The notes: generated by a model not told the origin, from the letters alone. 64,000 nucleotides of DNA from Bradyrhizobium canariense (GCF_900105125.1 NZ_LT629750.1:3720001-3784000); one strand, 5' to 3'. Counted from the first letter of the stretch, positions 1-9,173 are shown. Numbers and translations: made by a program.

Positions 1-558
1 CGCCACGTAGACGGTGTTTTCATCCGGTGACAACCCGATGCCATTGGCAGGCAGCATTCCGAAGCCGCCTTCGACAATCTCCTTGGCACTGGGCTTGATG
101 TAATAGAACGCGCCGACATCCATGTCGCGCGCGCGGCGCTTGCCGAGATCGGTGAACCAAAGCCCGCCATGTTTGTCGAACACCAGGTCGTTCGGCCCTT
201 TCAATGGGTGCTCGCCGCATTTGTCGAACACGGTTTCGACCTTGCCGGTCGCAAGATCGACGCGCTGGATCGAGCCGCCGATATATTCGTGAGGCTCGGG
301 TGCGCCGGGCATCATGGTGCCGCGCGAGGGCACCCAGCCGAAGCCGCCATTGTTGCAGACATAACATTTGCCGTCGGGCCCGATCGCCGCACCATTGGGG
401 CCGCCGGGAATTTCAGCGACAACTTCCTTGCGGCCGTCAGGCCAGACCCGCGTCAGCCGCCGGCCGCGGATTTCGACCAGCACCACCGATCCGTCCGGCA
501 TGACTACCGGACCTTCGGGGAATTCGAGACCGGTAGCGAGAACGCGAACATTGGGCAT
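1..558 (-). CDS. SMP-30/gluconolactonase/LRE-like protein (C-terminus outside window)
   Basis: Reading leftward from an ATG at 558, an open frame of 186 codons runs to the window edge without a stop, so the C-terminal part is missing. A GGGAGG ribosome binding site precedes the start. The translation begins MPNVRVLATGLEFPEGPV and contains the segments GPNGAAIGPDGKCYVCNNGG, KGPNDLVFDKHGGLWFTDLG and NGIGLSPDENTVYVA. These are beta-propeller blade motifs of the SMP-30/gluconolactonase (LRE) family, calcium- or zinc-dependent lactone hydrolases. Substrate is not predictable. The nearby sugar-acid type genes (ABC binding protein, enolase-superfamily enzyme) fit lactone metabolism, but that is inference. 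Confidence 0.85.
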   Translation of the reverse strand, partial: MPNVRVLATGLEFPEGPVVMPDGSVVLVEIRGRRLTRVWPDGRKEVVAEIPGGPNGAAIGPDGKCYVCNNGGFGWVPSRGTMMPGAPEPHEYIGGSIQRVDLATGKVETVFDKCGEHPLKGPNDLVFDKHGGLWFTDLGKRRARDMDVGAFYYIKPSAKEIVEGGFGMLPANGIGLSPDENTVYVA

Positions 559-710
559 GAAATCCTCCCGGCTTTTTATTGGTGGCAGGGGGACTTCTGG
601 TTCAATCCCGCAAGCACAACGTTTCGTTGCGCCAAGTTATGGCAAAGTCGATACCGCTTGCCAAGCAATCGCGGGCTGCAACGCTGCGCAGAGCAGCGTT
701 GCAGCGTAAT

Positions 711-1541
711 TTAGTCGCGGACCGGCAGCCAAATCTCCAAACCGCCATTGCCGGTGAGCGGATCGAAGTTCTCGTCATAACGCTCGAAGCTGGGCGCATC
801 TGCCGCTTTAAGGCCGGACGCCGGCAGCCAGTGATTCCAGATCGTATTGATGGTACGGCGAATGGTCGAAATGTGGTCACGGTGGGTAAAGACCGCATAT
901 TTTTGTTCGGGAATCCGAACGCGGGCGAATTCGCGCGGCAGGTCGGAGAAGTCAGACACCTCGACGCCGGCGATGTAGTCGAAGTTTCCGGCGTCGTCGC
1001 CGTTGCAGCAAACGCCGTAGGCCACCTGCCCGATCCGACCAGGAATATTTCCGACAGATTGGTGAAAGCGCTGCCATTGACCGGGAATGGCGGCGCCGGA
1101 TTCGCATGTGTAACGTTCGCTGAAACCCGCGACCAGAAGCGGATGGCTGGTCTCGAAGCGCGGCGCCCGAAGATTGTCGATAGCGGTTGAATCCATGATG
1201 ATCGGCTCCTGAAGCTTGAGGGTATCAAGACGCGCGGTGCGGACCGCTTCGGGCGTCAGCCCAAAATGGTCGCGGAACGCGCGGGTGAACGCTTCGTGCG
1301 AGCCGTAATCTGCCTCCAGCGCGAGCGTGAGGATATTGGGCGCGCCCTTGGCCAGAGCGCGCGCTGCCTCAGTGAGGCGCCGGGCACGCACATAGCGCAT
1401 GACCGGCAGCCCTGTTGCGGCGGCGAACGCCCTGACCATGTGGAAGCGCGAGATTCCAGCGACGCCAGCAATACCGTCGAGCGTCAGCTCGTCGGCAAGG
1501 TGGCTTTCGATAAACCAGAGCGCTTTCTGAGCAGGACTCAT
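711..1541 (-). CDS. AraC-family regulator with GyrI-like effector-binding domain
   Basis: 276 residues. The N-terminal ~105 residues form an AraC/XylS double helix-turn-helix, with the typical segments LDGIAGVAGISRFHMVRAF and ALEADYGSHEAFTRAFRDHF. Residues ~125-276 resemble the GyrI/Rob small-molecule-binding fold, including YAVFTHRDHISTIRRTINTI and a C-terminal GGLEIWLPV strand. Unlike most AraC proteins the DNA-binding part is N-terminal, as in Rob/SoxS-related regulators with a C-terminal ligand domain. Such proteins typically sense hydrophobic or cationic compounds. It is transcribed away from the ABC binding-protein gene; the 261-bp gap between them holds both promoters. The ligand is unknown. 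Confidence 0.85.
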   Translation of the reverse strand: MSPAQKALWFIESHLADELTLDGIAGVAGISRFHMVRAFAAATGLPVMRYVRARRLTEAARALAKGAPNILTLALEADYGSHEAFTRAFRDHFGLTPEAVRTARLDTLKLQEPIIMDSTAIDNLRAPRFETSHPLLVAGFSERYTCESGAAIPGQWQRFHQSVGNIPGRIGQVAYGVCCNGDDAGNFDYIAGVEVSDFSDLPREFARVRIPEQKYAVFTHRDHISTIRRTINTIWNHWLPASGLKAADAPSFERYDENFDPLTGNGGLEIWLPVRD

Positions 1542-1802
1542 CAGGAACGGCCTTCGTTCGAAGCGTAGGCACTATGATCGCGTTGCGTGGGCCGCGCTTG
1601 ACAGTCCTTGCTGTCTTAGCCCCGCGAGATACTCGCCGGGGCGCACGGTCATCCCTCTTCCGCTCTGCGGAAATTAACGGCAAAGGCATCGCTGGCAACA
1701 TCAAACCAATCGTGCATACTGGCCTCGCATTCAATCCGACGGCTCAAGAAGCTGCCCGCCAAAAAGACCGCCTGAGCCTCGGCCAGAACGTCAGGGAGGA
1801 CG

Positions 1803-3047
1803 ATGATGCACCACCATGTCTCGAGCTCTGCCAGATCTTTGGTCAAATCCTTAAGCCTTGCGGGGTTGCTCGCCGTAGCACTTGCAGTACCTGCGAGCGC
1901 GGAGAAGAAATACGATCCCGGCGCGACCGACGCCGAAATCAAGATCGGCAATATCATGCCCTATTCGGGGCCGGCGTCCGCCTATGCGACGATCGGCAAG
2001 ACCGAGACCGCCTATTTCAACATGCTCAATGCCCAGGGCGGCATCAACGGCCGCAAGATCAATTTCATTTCCTATGATGACGGCTACAGCCCGCCGAAGA
2101 CCGTGGAGCAGGCCCGCAAGCTGGTCGAGAACGACGAGGTGCTGCTGATTTTCAATCCGCTGGGAACGCCCGGCAACACCGCGATCCAGAAATACATGAA
2201 CGCCAAAAAAGTGCCGCAGCTTTTCGTCTCGACCGGCGCGGCCAAGTGGAACGATCCGAAGAATTTCCCGTGGACCATGGGATGGCAGCCAAGCTACCAG
2301 GTCGAGGCGCGCATTTACGCCAAATATATTCTGCAGAACTATCCCGGCAAAACCATCGGCATTCTCTATCAGAACGATGATTTCGGCAAAGACTACGTCA
2401 TCGGCATGCACGAAGGCTTGGGCGATCAGGCCAGCAAACTGATTGTCGTGGAAAGTTCCTATGAAACCAGCGCGCCGACGGTGGACTCGCAGGTCGTGCA
2501 GATCAAGGGCGCGAACCCCGATATCTTCGTCAACATCGCGACGCCGAAATTCGCCGCGCAGGCGATCAAGAAGGTCGCGGAATTGGCCTGGCATCCGGTC
2601 CAGTTCGTCACCAACGTATCGGCTTCGGTCGGTGGCGTGATGAAGCCGGCTGGCTATGAGGCCAGTCAGGACGTCCTCAGCGCGGCGTATCTGAAGGACC
2701 CCAAGGACCCGAAATGGAAAGACGACCCCGCCATGAACGAATGGCGCGCCTTCATGACCAAATGGTATCCCGAGGGCGACCAGGAAGACGCAGCGACCAC
2801 CTTTGGCTACGGCGTGGCGAAGGGGCTGGAACAGGTGCTGAGGCAGTGCGGTGATGACCTCACCCGCGAAAACATCATGAAGCAGGCCGCCAATCTGAAT
2901 TTCGAACTGGGCGTCTATCTGCCGGGCACCAAGATCAAAACCAGCCCGACCGATTTTGCTCCGCTCGAGCAGCTCCAGATGATGCGCTTCAAGGGCGAGA
3001 GCTGGGACCTGTTCGGACCCGTCATGAGCGGCGAGAAGAGTTCGTAA
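1803..3047 (+). CDS. ABC transporter substrate-binding protein, branched-chain amino acid type
   Basis: 414 residues. Residues 1-33 look like a Sec signal peptide (positive n-region, SLAGLLAVALAV core, cleavage near ASA-EKK), so the product is periplasmic. The mature part shows the periplasmic-binding-protein type 1 (LivJ/HAAT) pattern: IKIGNIMPYSGPASAYATIG near the start, NAQGGINGRKI, then NPLGTPGNTAIQKY. GGGAGG lies just before two consecutive ATGs (1803, 1806), so either start is possible. No permease or ATPase genes adjoin it, making it an orphan solute receptor. A strong hairpin terminator follows the stop. The neighbouring enolase-superfamily gene may process the same kind of substrate, but this is inference. 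Confidence 0.9.
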   Translation: MMHHHVSSSARSLVKSLSLAGLLAVALAVPASAEKKYDPGATDAEIKIGNIMPYSGPASAYATIGKTETAYFNMLNAQGGINGRKINFISYDDGYSPPKTVEQARKLVENDEVLLIFNPLGTPGNTAIQKYMNAKKVPQLFVSTGAAKWNDPKNFPWTMGWQPSYQVEARIYAKYILQNYPGKTIGILYQNDDFGKDYVIGMHEGLGDQASKLIVVESSYETSAPTVDSQVVQIKGANPDIFVNIATPKFAAQAIKKVAELAWHPVQFVTNVSASVGGVMKPAGYEASQDVLSAAYLKDPKDPKWKDDPAMNEWRAFMTKWYPEGDQEDAATTFGYGVAKGLEQVLRQCGDDLTRENIMKQAANLNFELGVYLPGTKIKTSPTDFAPLEQLQMMRFKGESWDLFGPVMSGEKSS

Positions 3048-3067
3048 CGCATTCTCTTACGCGCTTC

Positions 3068-3103
3068 GGCGCACCCCGACCGATCGGGGTGCGCCAGCTT
3101 TTA
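3068..3103 (+). terminator. Rho-independent terminator after the ABC binding-protein gene
   Basis: A perfect 12-bp stem (3068-3079 with 3084-3095) encloses a CCGA loop and is followed by AGCTTTTAT. It starts 20 bases after the stop of the upstream gene and separates it from the enolase-superfamily gene at 3188. Confidence 0.85.
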
Positions 3104-3187
3104 TGATCCACCAGCATTGGCGATTCGGCGACCCGAAAGCCGCCGACAGGGTATTGCGCCGCTGGTATTCGAAAAAATGAGGACATC

Positions 3188-4291
3188 ATGCTGATCACCA
3201 ACATCCGGGCGCACCACGTCCGCATCCCCTATGATTCGGGCGTGGCCAGCTTCCGGCAAGGCGCCTCGGCGATCTCGGCGCTCGATACGGTTGTCGTCGA
3301 GGTTTCGACCGACGCCGGTATCACCGGCTGGGGCGATGCCTTTGCCTATGTATGCCCGCGGACCACCTGCACCGCGGTCGAGGAGATGATTGCGCCGCAG
3401 GCGCGGGGCCTCGAAGTTCCCGATGCCGCCGGCATCCCTGCGTTCATGGAGCAGATCCAGCGCAACCTGCATCTGTTCGGCCGCTACGGCATCACGATGT
3501 TCGCGATCTCCGGGCTTGATATCGCGTTGTGGGACCTCGCAGCCAAAGTGAAGGGCGTGCCGTTGCATCGATTGATGGGGGAAACCAGGCGCGCGCGGAT
3601 TCCCGCCTATGCGAGCCTGCTGCGGATCGGCACGCCGAAGCTCATTGCCGGCGAATGCGAGGCGGCGCTGCGCCTAGGCTATTCCGCGATCAAGCTGCAC
3701 GAGACCACAACGCCGGCGGTATTCGCGGCGCGGGAGGCGATCGGCGGCGGCGTCCCGCTGATGGTCGACATGAACTGCCCGCTGGATGGCGCAACCGCGA
3801 TCGCATTCGCGCATGCCTGTCAGGCGGCTGCGCCGATGTTCCTCGAAGAGCCGGTCTGGCCACCGGAAGACTTTGTCACTTTGGCTGAGGTGCGCGCAAA
3901 GGGCGGGCTCGATATTGCTGCGGGAGAGAACGCCTGCACGGTGCACCAATTCCGCCAGATGATGACCGCGGGCGCGGTCAGCTTTGCGCAGCCCTCGGTG
4001 ATCAAGGTCGGCGGCATTACCGAATTTTTGAAAGTCGCCGCGTTGGCCGACGAACTGGGCGTCGGGGTGGTTCCGCATTCCCCGTATTTCGGGCCTGGCT
4101 TTCTGGCGACGTTGCACCTGATGTCGCTCCGGCCGGACGGCTTCATCGAGGTGTTCTACATGAAGCGTGCCGCATGCCTTTGGCGCGGCCGCATCGATGT
4201 CGACGCGAATGGCAGCATCGAGGTGCCGCAAGGGCCCGGGCTTGGCTACGAGCCGGACAAAGAGGTCATGGAACAGTACCGCGTGTCCTGA
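3188..4291 (+). CDS. Mandelate racemase/muconate lactonizing enzyme family protein
   Basis: 367 residues, the usual length for the enolase superfamily. The N-terminal capping domain (1-~115) ends in the typical ISGLDIALWDLAAKVKGVPL segment. In the barrel the metal ligands are readable: Asp in PLMVDMN, Glu in FLEEPVWPP and Glu in AAGENACT. The first catalytic strand reads AIKLHE, so the usual second Lys of the KxK motif is His (KxH). A general-base candidate His lies in VVPHSPYFGPG. These features support proton abstraction alpha to a carboxylate, as in acid-sugar dehydratases or racemases. The exact substrate is not assignable. It is separated from the upstream binding-protein gene by a terminator and 140 bp, so it has its own promoter. 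Confidence 0.85.
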   Translation: MLITNIRAHHVRIPYDSGVASFRQGASAISALDTVVVEVSTDAGITGWGDAFAYVCPRTTCTAVEEMIAPQARGLEVPDAAGIPAFMEQIQRNLHLFGRYGITMFAISGLDIALWDLAAKVKGVPLHRLMGETRRARIPAYASLLRIGTPKLIAGECEAALRLGYSAIKLHETTTPAVFAAREAIGGGVPLMVDMNCPLDGATAIAFAHACQAAAPMFLEEPVWPPEDFVTLAEVRAKGGLDIAAGENACTVHQFRQMMTAGAVSFAQPSVIKVGGITEFLKVAALADELGVGVVPHSPYFGPGFLATLHLMSLRPDGFIEVFYMKRAACLWRGRIDVDANGSIEVPQGPGLGYEPDKEVMEQYRVS

Positions 4292-4318
4292 CATCAGATC
4301 GAGGCGTCAGATGTATGC

Positions 4319-4693
4319 TTATTTCGCGCCATCCTTCGCAGCCGGGGTGTTTTCCTTCGCCGCTGGCGCATCGGCTTTCTTCTTCAAATCCTCAGCAGTT
4401 TTCTTCTGCACCGCCTGAAGGTCGTCCACGACCTTCTGCAGGCTGACGATGGTTGCCTTGAGGGCGTCGATCTGCCGGTTCGCCGCGTCGAGCTTCTGCT
4501 GCTGATCGGCGGCAAGCTTGTTGATGGTCTTTTGCAGGAAATCGACGTTGCTCTGCAGGCAGCTGGTGCGCCGCTCCATGGTCTTTTCAACGGTGCAGAT
4601 TTCGATGCCGGGGACGTCCTGGGCACGGCTACGGCCTGACGTCAGCAGGCAAGGCGCCAGAACCACCAGCGCGACAACAATCCGGCCAATCAT
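4319..4693 (-). CDS. Small secreted coiled-coil protein, function unknown
   Basis: 124 residues, preceded by GAGGATTTTCG before an ATG at 4693. Residues 1-~24 form a signal peptide ending near SRAQD. Residues ~45-105 are rich in Q, K, D, L and I with heptad-like spacing (FLQKTINKLAADQQQKLDA), predicting a coiled coil. The tail is a lysine/alanine/proline stretch. Two cysteines (ICTVEK, SCLQS) lie just after the signal sequence. I recognise no family. It converges on the enolase-superfamily gene with a 27-bp gap. Confidence 0.65.
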   Translation of the reverse strand: MIGRIVVALVVLAPCLLTSGRSRAQDVPGIEICTVEKTMERRTSCLQSNVDFLQKTINKLAADQQQKLDAANRQIDALKATIVSLQKVVDDLQAVQKKTAEDLKKKADAPAAKENTPAAKDGAK

Positions 4694-4801
4694 CGAAAAT
4701 CCTCGATCGGGTAGTGCTCGCCACGGTCAATTTGTTGCGAGCCGGGTGCGGGACATCGAGGATATCACACTGAGACCTCATTCGCGCCGTGAGGTTCTGC
4801 A

Positions 4802-5068
4802 GTGCTGAGTCGGATACCAAAACGCCGGCTGGCGCCAGCGCCGCAACGGAGAATGGTGGAAATGGTAACGCGTGAACGTCGTCTGGCCGAATTCGACGGC
4901 AATGGCGAGCCGCCGCCGGATCAGGCGGTCGAGGTGCTATGCGAGGATCACAGTGGCACCTATCAACTGCCGTTCCCCTGCCGTTTCGTCGAGGGCCAAT
5001 GGCGTAATAGCGAGTCCGGAGGCGCAGTCGAGGCGACCGTCGTGGGTTGGCGCCTCCCCCGCTTCTAG
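4802..5068 (+). CDS. Conserved small hypothetical protein
   Basis: 88 residues from a GTG at 4802, seven bases after a GAGG motif. An alternative ATG at 4853 has GGAG only two bases away. The product has a basic N-terminus (PKRRLAPAPQRRMVEMV) and a C-terminal half rich in small beta-type residues (VEVLCEDHSGTYQLPFPCRF). I recall similar small proteins in Bradyrhizobium genomes but know no function. No signal peptide or membrane segment is visible. Confidence 0.55.
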   Translation: MLSRIPKRRLAPAPQRRMVEMVTRERRLAEFDGNGEPPPDQAVEVLCEDHSGTYQLPFPCRFVEGQWRNSESGGAVEATVVGWRLPRF

Positions 5069-5310
5069 CGATCGCGCAGCTTGGTGGGCGGCGCTGTGCC
5101 AAAACGCGACGCACCTATTCGCCATTTTTAAGATTCGGAACGCTAATGGAACAAACCGCGCCCGAATCGGCTGGCGACCCCCGTACGCCGATGTTCACGG
5201 CTAGATGTCGGCGCCGGTCGCACACGACGCACGACATCCAGCACGTGAACAATCGGCAGCAGCCAGCGGCCGAGGACAAACGTTAATTCCTCGGGCGATG
5301 ACATCGTGGG

Positions 5311-5745
5311 CTACTTCCAAGGTGTTACGGGGGGCACCTTGTCGGTTGCCGGTGGCATATCGACGGTCTTGAAGTCGGCCGGACTGACGATTTCGAGGTA
5401 TTCCATGTCCGGGGAGTAATCGTACAGATAGTGCACGATCCCTGGCCGCTGATGCACGACGTCGCCGGCCTGCACCAGGGTCGGCTTGTCTTCGTACATG
5501 AAGCGCGCCCAGCCCTTGGTCATGATCACGATCTGGAAGTCGCAATCGTGGCGATGCCAGCCGGTACCGTCTTCCGGCGGCATGTCAGGATTGGCCTTGA
5601 CCAGATGGCAGATCACCTGGCCGCCGGTCGCGGCCGCGATGCCGAGATCGCGATACAGGAAGAAGTCGCGCAGGCCCCCTCCCGTGAATTCGGTATCGCC
5701 GGGTTTGACGTGGGAGAATGTGTTGACGACAGCGTGCTGGTTCAT
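5311..5745 (-). CDS. Cupin domain-containing protein
   Basis: 144 residues when started at the ATG at 5745, which has GGAGG at good spacing; an upstream in-frame start at 5766 lacks this. Cupin motif 1 is visible as GTGWHRHDCDFQIVIMTKG (His-x-His metal ligands) and motif 2 as GDVVHQRPGIVHYL (third His). It is a single-domain cupin, probably binding one metal ion in the cytoplasm. Substrate is unknown. It stands alone, with a ~240-bp gap downstream and ~320 bp upstream that hold no gene I can support. Confidence 0.8.
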   Translation of the reverse strand: MNQHAVVNTFSHVKPGDTEFTGGGLRDFFLYRDLGIAAATGGQVICHLVKANPDMPPEDGTGWHRHDCDFQIVIMTKGWARFMYEDKPTLVQAGDVVHQRPGIVHYLYDYSPDMEYLEIVSPADFKTVDMPPATDKVPPVTPWK

Positions 5746-6067
5746 CGAGGCCTCCACTGTTCCCATTCATGCAAATCGCGACAATCGCTGACGTCCAATT
5801 TTTTGGCAGCGCGGATCGACGTGTTCGCAGCTTCATTGTGCTATGCGAAAATCGCGCCAGCCGCGCTGCAGAGCTGCGATTTGGCCGATCGCCATCGCGA
5901 CCATGGCGAAGCCTCTGGGCGCCATTCGAAATTTAGGACGAGCTGATTTTGGTGCATCGTCACCGGCTCAGCCGCGCAGCTACTACCGAGCTTTGGATGG
6001 CATCAAGTTAAGCAAAGCCTGCCCGATGCTTAAGCCCTTCAAACAGGCATCGGCGCGCTTGCACTGC
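5746..6067. other. Intergenic stretch of 322 bases without a supported gene
   Basis: This region separates the cupin start from the stop of the glutathione S-transferase gene, both on the minus strand. It must hold the cupin promoter. I see no convincing RNA gene, repeat or terminator in it. The open frames crossing it on the plus strand are extensions of antisense frames in the flanking genes. Confidence 0.5.
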
Positions 6068-6721
6068 CTAATATTCAACCTCAAGCTCTTCGATCTCGGC
6101 GGGCTCGGCCTTGGCGGCTTCGATCCATTCCTGCATCTCGGGCATCGCCATGATCATGCTGGCGTAGGCCTTAAGCTTCGGCTCCAGCTTCACATCATAG
6201 GTCGTAAAGCGCGTCACCACCGGCGCATACATGGCGTCCGCCATACTGCGTTCGCCGAACAGGAACGGGCCGCCGGATTTGGCCAGGCACTCGCGCCAGA
6301 TGGTGCAGACCCGGTCGATGTCGGCTTGCGCGCGCGACCAGATCTTGAAGTTCGGGAAATGGCCTTTCAGGTTGACCGGCAGCGAGGCGCGCAGCGTCGT
6401 AAAGCCCGAGTGGATCTCCCCGCAAATCGAACGGCAATGCGCCCGCAGGATGCGATCTGCCGGCAGCAGGCCGGCATGCGGCATGGTCTCGTTGAGATAT
6501 TCGGCGATCGCCAGCGTATCCCAGATGGTGGCGCCGTCGTGCCGCAGGCACGGAACCAGAATCGACGACGACAGCAGCAGGATTTCAGCCCGCGCCGAAG
6601 CATCGTCGGGCGAAGTGATGATTTCGTCGAATTCGAGCCCCGAAAATTTGGTCAGAAGCCAGCCGCGCAGCGACCATGACGAGTAATTCTTGCTGCTGAT
6701 GGTCAGAGTCGCTTTCGCCAT
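6068..6721 (-). CDS. Glutathione S-transferase family protein
   Basis: 217 residues, with GGGGAAGG upstream of the ATG. The N-terminal thioredoxin-like half begins KATLTISSKNYSSWSLRGW, with SSWSLRGW at the usual position of the GSH-activating Ser/Tyr loop. It continues to VPCLRHDGATIWDTLAIAEYL, which has the cis-Pro and glutathione-contacting acidic/Ser/Thr region. The C-terminal part (~90-217) is the helical GST domain with AGRDHPA-like SRAQADIDR and FLFGERSMADAMYAPVV, typical of the N-capping box. It is a cytosolic conjugation or detoxification enzyme, with unknown substrate. Confidence 0.85.
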   Translation of the reverse strand: MAKATLTISSKNYSSWSLRGWLLTKFSGLEFDEIITSPDDASARAEILLLSSSILVPCLRHDGATIWDTLAIAEYLNETMPHAGLLPADRILRAHCRSICGEIHSGFTTLRASLPVNLKGHFPNFKIWSRAQADIDRVCTIWRECLAKSGGPFLFGERSMADAMYAPVVTRFTTYDVKLEPKLKAYASMIMAMPEMQEWIEAAKAEPAEIEELEVEY

Positions 6722-6913
6722 ATGGCCTTCCCCTTACACCTGAACGCTTGCCGGGCCTCCGAGTGATCGCTTCTCGCGAAGCGTTCGCTGTGAGCTGCCC
6801 ATCGTTTGTGCTTCACGCATTTTAAGCAGCAAGCGACGTGCCAGTTTCCGAGGCGATTTGACTCCGCTTTGGCTCCGATATTGCATGGCAACAGAGCGCA
6901 GGGGCGGATCCGG

Positions 6914-8137
6914 ATGAAGTCGATGATGTATCAAGCCTATCAGAACCACATGGACTTGACCGCACCGTGGCGGACCGGGGCCGCGGCGGCGCTGAAATAT
7001 CTCAATCTCGTTCCGCAAGGCGTCTCCGACAAGCTGTTCGGCCGGCTTTCGGCGGCGCTCGAGCTGATCTCGCGCTCTTCACTGACCTATACGCGCCCTC
7101 CCTATGGCATCGACAAGGTGCTGGTCGGCAACCGCGAATTGGAGGTGACCGAGGAAGTCGCCTACGCCACACCGTTCGGTTCGCTGTTGCATTTCAAGAA
7201 ACAAAACGCGCCGGAACAGCCGCGCATGCTGCTGGTAGCGCCGATGTCCGGCCACTTCGCGACGCTGTTGCGCGGCACCGTGAAAACACTGCTGCAGGAT
7301 CACGACGTCTACATCACCGACTGGCACAACCCCCGCGACATTCCGCTCGACCAGGGCAAGTTCGGTCTCGACGAATATACCGAGCACCTCATCACGTTCC
7401 TGGACCAGCTTGGCCCGCGCGCCCACATGGTCGCGATCTGCCAGCCGTCGGTGTCGGCGCTCTCCGCCGCGGCGATCATGTCGGAGGACAATCACCCGGC
7501 GCGGCCGGCGACGCTGACGCTGATGGCCGGGCCGATCGACACCAGAATTCAGCCGACCAAGGTCAATGATTTCGCCAAGAGCAAGCCGCTGCAATGGTTC
7601 GAGGACAATCTGATCAATTTCGTGCCGTTTCAGTGCAAGGGCGCGTTCCGGCAGGTCTATCCCGGATTCATTCAGCTCACCGCGTTCGTGTCGATGAACC
7701 TCGAGCGCCACATCAAGCAGCACGTCGATCTCGCCGATCATCTCGCCAAGGGCGAGAAGGAGAAGGCCGAAACCATCAAGACCTTCTACGACGAATATTT
7801 CGCCGTGATGGATCTGCCGGCGGAGTTTTACATCGAGACCATTCGCGACGTGTTTCAGGAACATCTGCTGCCGCTGGGCAAGCTGACCTGGCGCGGCCGG
7901 CCGGTGAACCCGGCTTCGATCAAGCGCATGGGGCTGATGACGGTCGAAGGCGAGAAGGACGATATCTGCTCGATCGGTCAGACACTGGCAGCGCAGGATC
8001 TCTGCACCGGCGTCCGCGCCTATCGCAAGGTGCATCACATGCAGGCCGGCGTCGGCCATTACGGCGTGTTCAGCGGCAAGCGCTGGAACAACGAGATCTA
8101 TCCGCTGCTGCGGGACTTCGTGCACGTCAATTCGTGA
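6914..8137 (+). CDS. phaZ: Intracellular polyhydroxyalkanoate depolymerase
   Basis: 407 residues from the ATG at 6914, which follows AGGGGCGG; a 36-codon upstream extension looks non-coding. The start MKSMMYQAYQNHMDLTAPWR is typical of intracellular PhaZ. The nucleophile is in the segment AICQPSVSALSA, with Cys at about residue 176, where intracellular depolymerases have Cys instead of the lipase-box Ser. The ADHL, ICS and final GHYGVFSGKRWNNEIYP segments also match the PhaZ family, the last carrying the catalytic His. It hydrolyses granule-bound poly(3-hydroxybutyrate) to release 3-hydroxybutyrate. No PHA synthase or phasin is nearby. Confidence 0.93.
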   Translation: MKSMMYQAYQNHMDLTAPWRTGAAAALKYLNLVPQGVSDKLFGRLSAALELISRSSLTYTRPPYGIDKVLVGNRELEVTEEVAYATPFGSLLHFKKQNAPEQPRMLLVAPMSGHFATLLRGTVKTLLQDHDVYITDWHNPRDIPLDQGKFGLDEYTEHLITFLDQLGPRAHMVAICQPSVSALSAAAIMSEDNHPARPATLTLMAGPIDTRIQPTKVNDFAKSKPLQWFEDNLINFVPFQCKGAFRQVYPGFIQLTAFVSMNLERHIKQHVDLADHLAKGEKEKAETIKTFYDEYFAVMDLPAEFYIETIRDVFQEHLLPLGKLTWRGRPVNPASIKRMGLMTVEGEKDDICSIGQTLAAQDLCTGVRAYRKVHHMQAGVGHYGVFSGKRWNNEIYPLLRDFVHVNS

Positions 8138-8206
8138 GCTGAGCCGGCCCCCTCTCCTCTCAAGAGAAGGAGCGCGCTTCGGTGATCGCGCGGCGCGCGC
8201 GACAAA

Positions 8207-9109
8207 TCAGCCGAGAAAAAACTCCTTCAGCTTCTTCGCGGTCACGTCGGGATTTTCCTCGGTGAGAAAATGCCCGGAATCGACCGGCGAACCCGTGACG
8301 TTGGTCGCCCAGGTCTTCCAGGTATCGAGCGGCGTCGCCGCAGCACTGGCGATGCCGACGTCGCCCCACAGTGCCAGCATCGGGATCGTGATCTTGTTGC
8401 CGGCGTCGTGATCGGCTTTGTCGATGTCATAGTCGGCATAGGCGCCGGCGCGGTAATCCTCGCACATCGCATGCACGCGGCTGGGATCGCGGAACGGTGC
8501 GAGGTAGTGCTCGAGCGCACGCGGATCGATTTCATTGAGCGTCTTCGACTTGGTCTGGCTCGCCATCTTCTTCTTGAGGAAGAAATCCGGATTGCCGCCG
8601 ATCAGTGTTTCCGGAAACGGGGCCGGCTGCGCCAGAAAAGTCCAGTGATAGATTTTGAGCGCATATAAGCGGTTCATCCGCTCCCAATAATTATAGGTCG
8701 GTAGAATATCCAGCACCGCCAATTTGGACAGCCGTCCGGGATGATCGAGCGCCAGGCGATAGGACACACGGCCGCCGCGATCATGCCCGGCGAGCGCGAA
8801 ATGCACGTAACCCAACTGCTCCATGGCTTCGACCATCGCCTGCGCCATCGCGCGCTTGGTGTAGGGCGTGTGATTGTCGTCACTTTCCGGCATGTCCGAC
8901 CAGCCATAGCCCGGCAGGTCGGCGATGATCAGCGTGAACTTGTCCGCAAGCTGCGGCGCCACCTGATGCCACATCACATGCGTCGACGAGAATCCGTGCA
9001 GCAGCAGCAACGGTGGCCCCTTGCCACCGACACGGGCGAAAATGCGCCCGGATTTGGTGTTGATCCACTTGGATTCGTAGCCGGGAAACAAATCAGCAAG
9101 ATCAGGCAT
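8207..9109 (-). CDS. Fluoroacetate/haloacetate dehalogenase-type alpha/beta hydrolase
   Basis: 300 residues from the ATG at 9109, chosen because it gives the same N-terminus ([10 protein letters not shown]) and residue numbering as the characterised Rhodopseudomonas palustris fluoroacetate dehalogenase RPA1163 as I recall it. All signature positions are present: nucleophile Asp110 and Arg111/Arg114 in [13 protein letters not shown], Asp134 in AVLDILPTY, His155-Trp156 in KIYHWTF and Tyr219 in CEDYRAG, which form the halide pocket, and His280 in DSGHFL. Phe40 lies in HGFSSTH. The enzyme would hydrolyse the C-F or C-Cl bond of haloacetates to glycolate in the cytoplasm. An alternative start lies at 9130. 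Orthology is from memory and was not computed. Confidence 0.85.
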   Translation of the reverse strand: MPDLADLFPGYESKWINTKSGRIFARVGGKGPPLLLLHGFSSTHVMWHQVAPQLADKFTLIIADLPGYGWSDMPESDDNHTPYTKRAMAQAMVEAMEQLGYVHFALAGHDRGGRVSYRLALDHPGRLSKLAVLDILPTYNYWERMNRLYALKIYHWTFLAQPAPFPETLIGGNPDFFLKKKMASQTKSKTLNEIDPRALEHYLAPFRDPSRVHAMCEDYRAGAYADYDIDKADHDAGNKITIPMLALWGDVGIASAAATPLDTWKTWATNVTGSPVDSGHFLTEENPDVTAKKLKEFFLG

Positions 9110-9173
9110 CGCTGGCACCCATATCATCATCCACCAACGGGTCAGCGCGAGGGGCTACCCGGTGACAGGCTCT

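Noticed and set aside
6806..6913. N-terminal extension of the PHA depolymerase
   Set aside because: The extension has no resemblance to the family, and an SD-like AGGGGCGG precedes the internal ATG at 6914.
8138..8206. Possible terminator after phaZ
   Set aside because: The CCTCTCAAGAGAAGG sequence pairs only imperfectly and has no T run.
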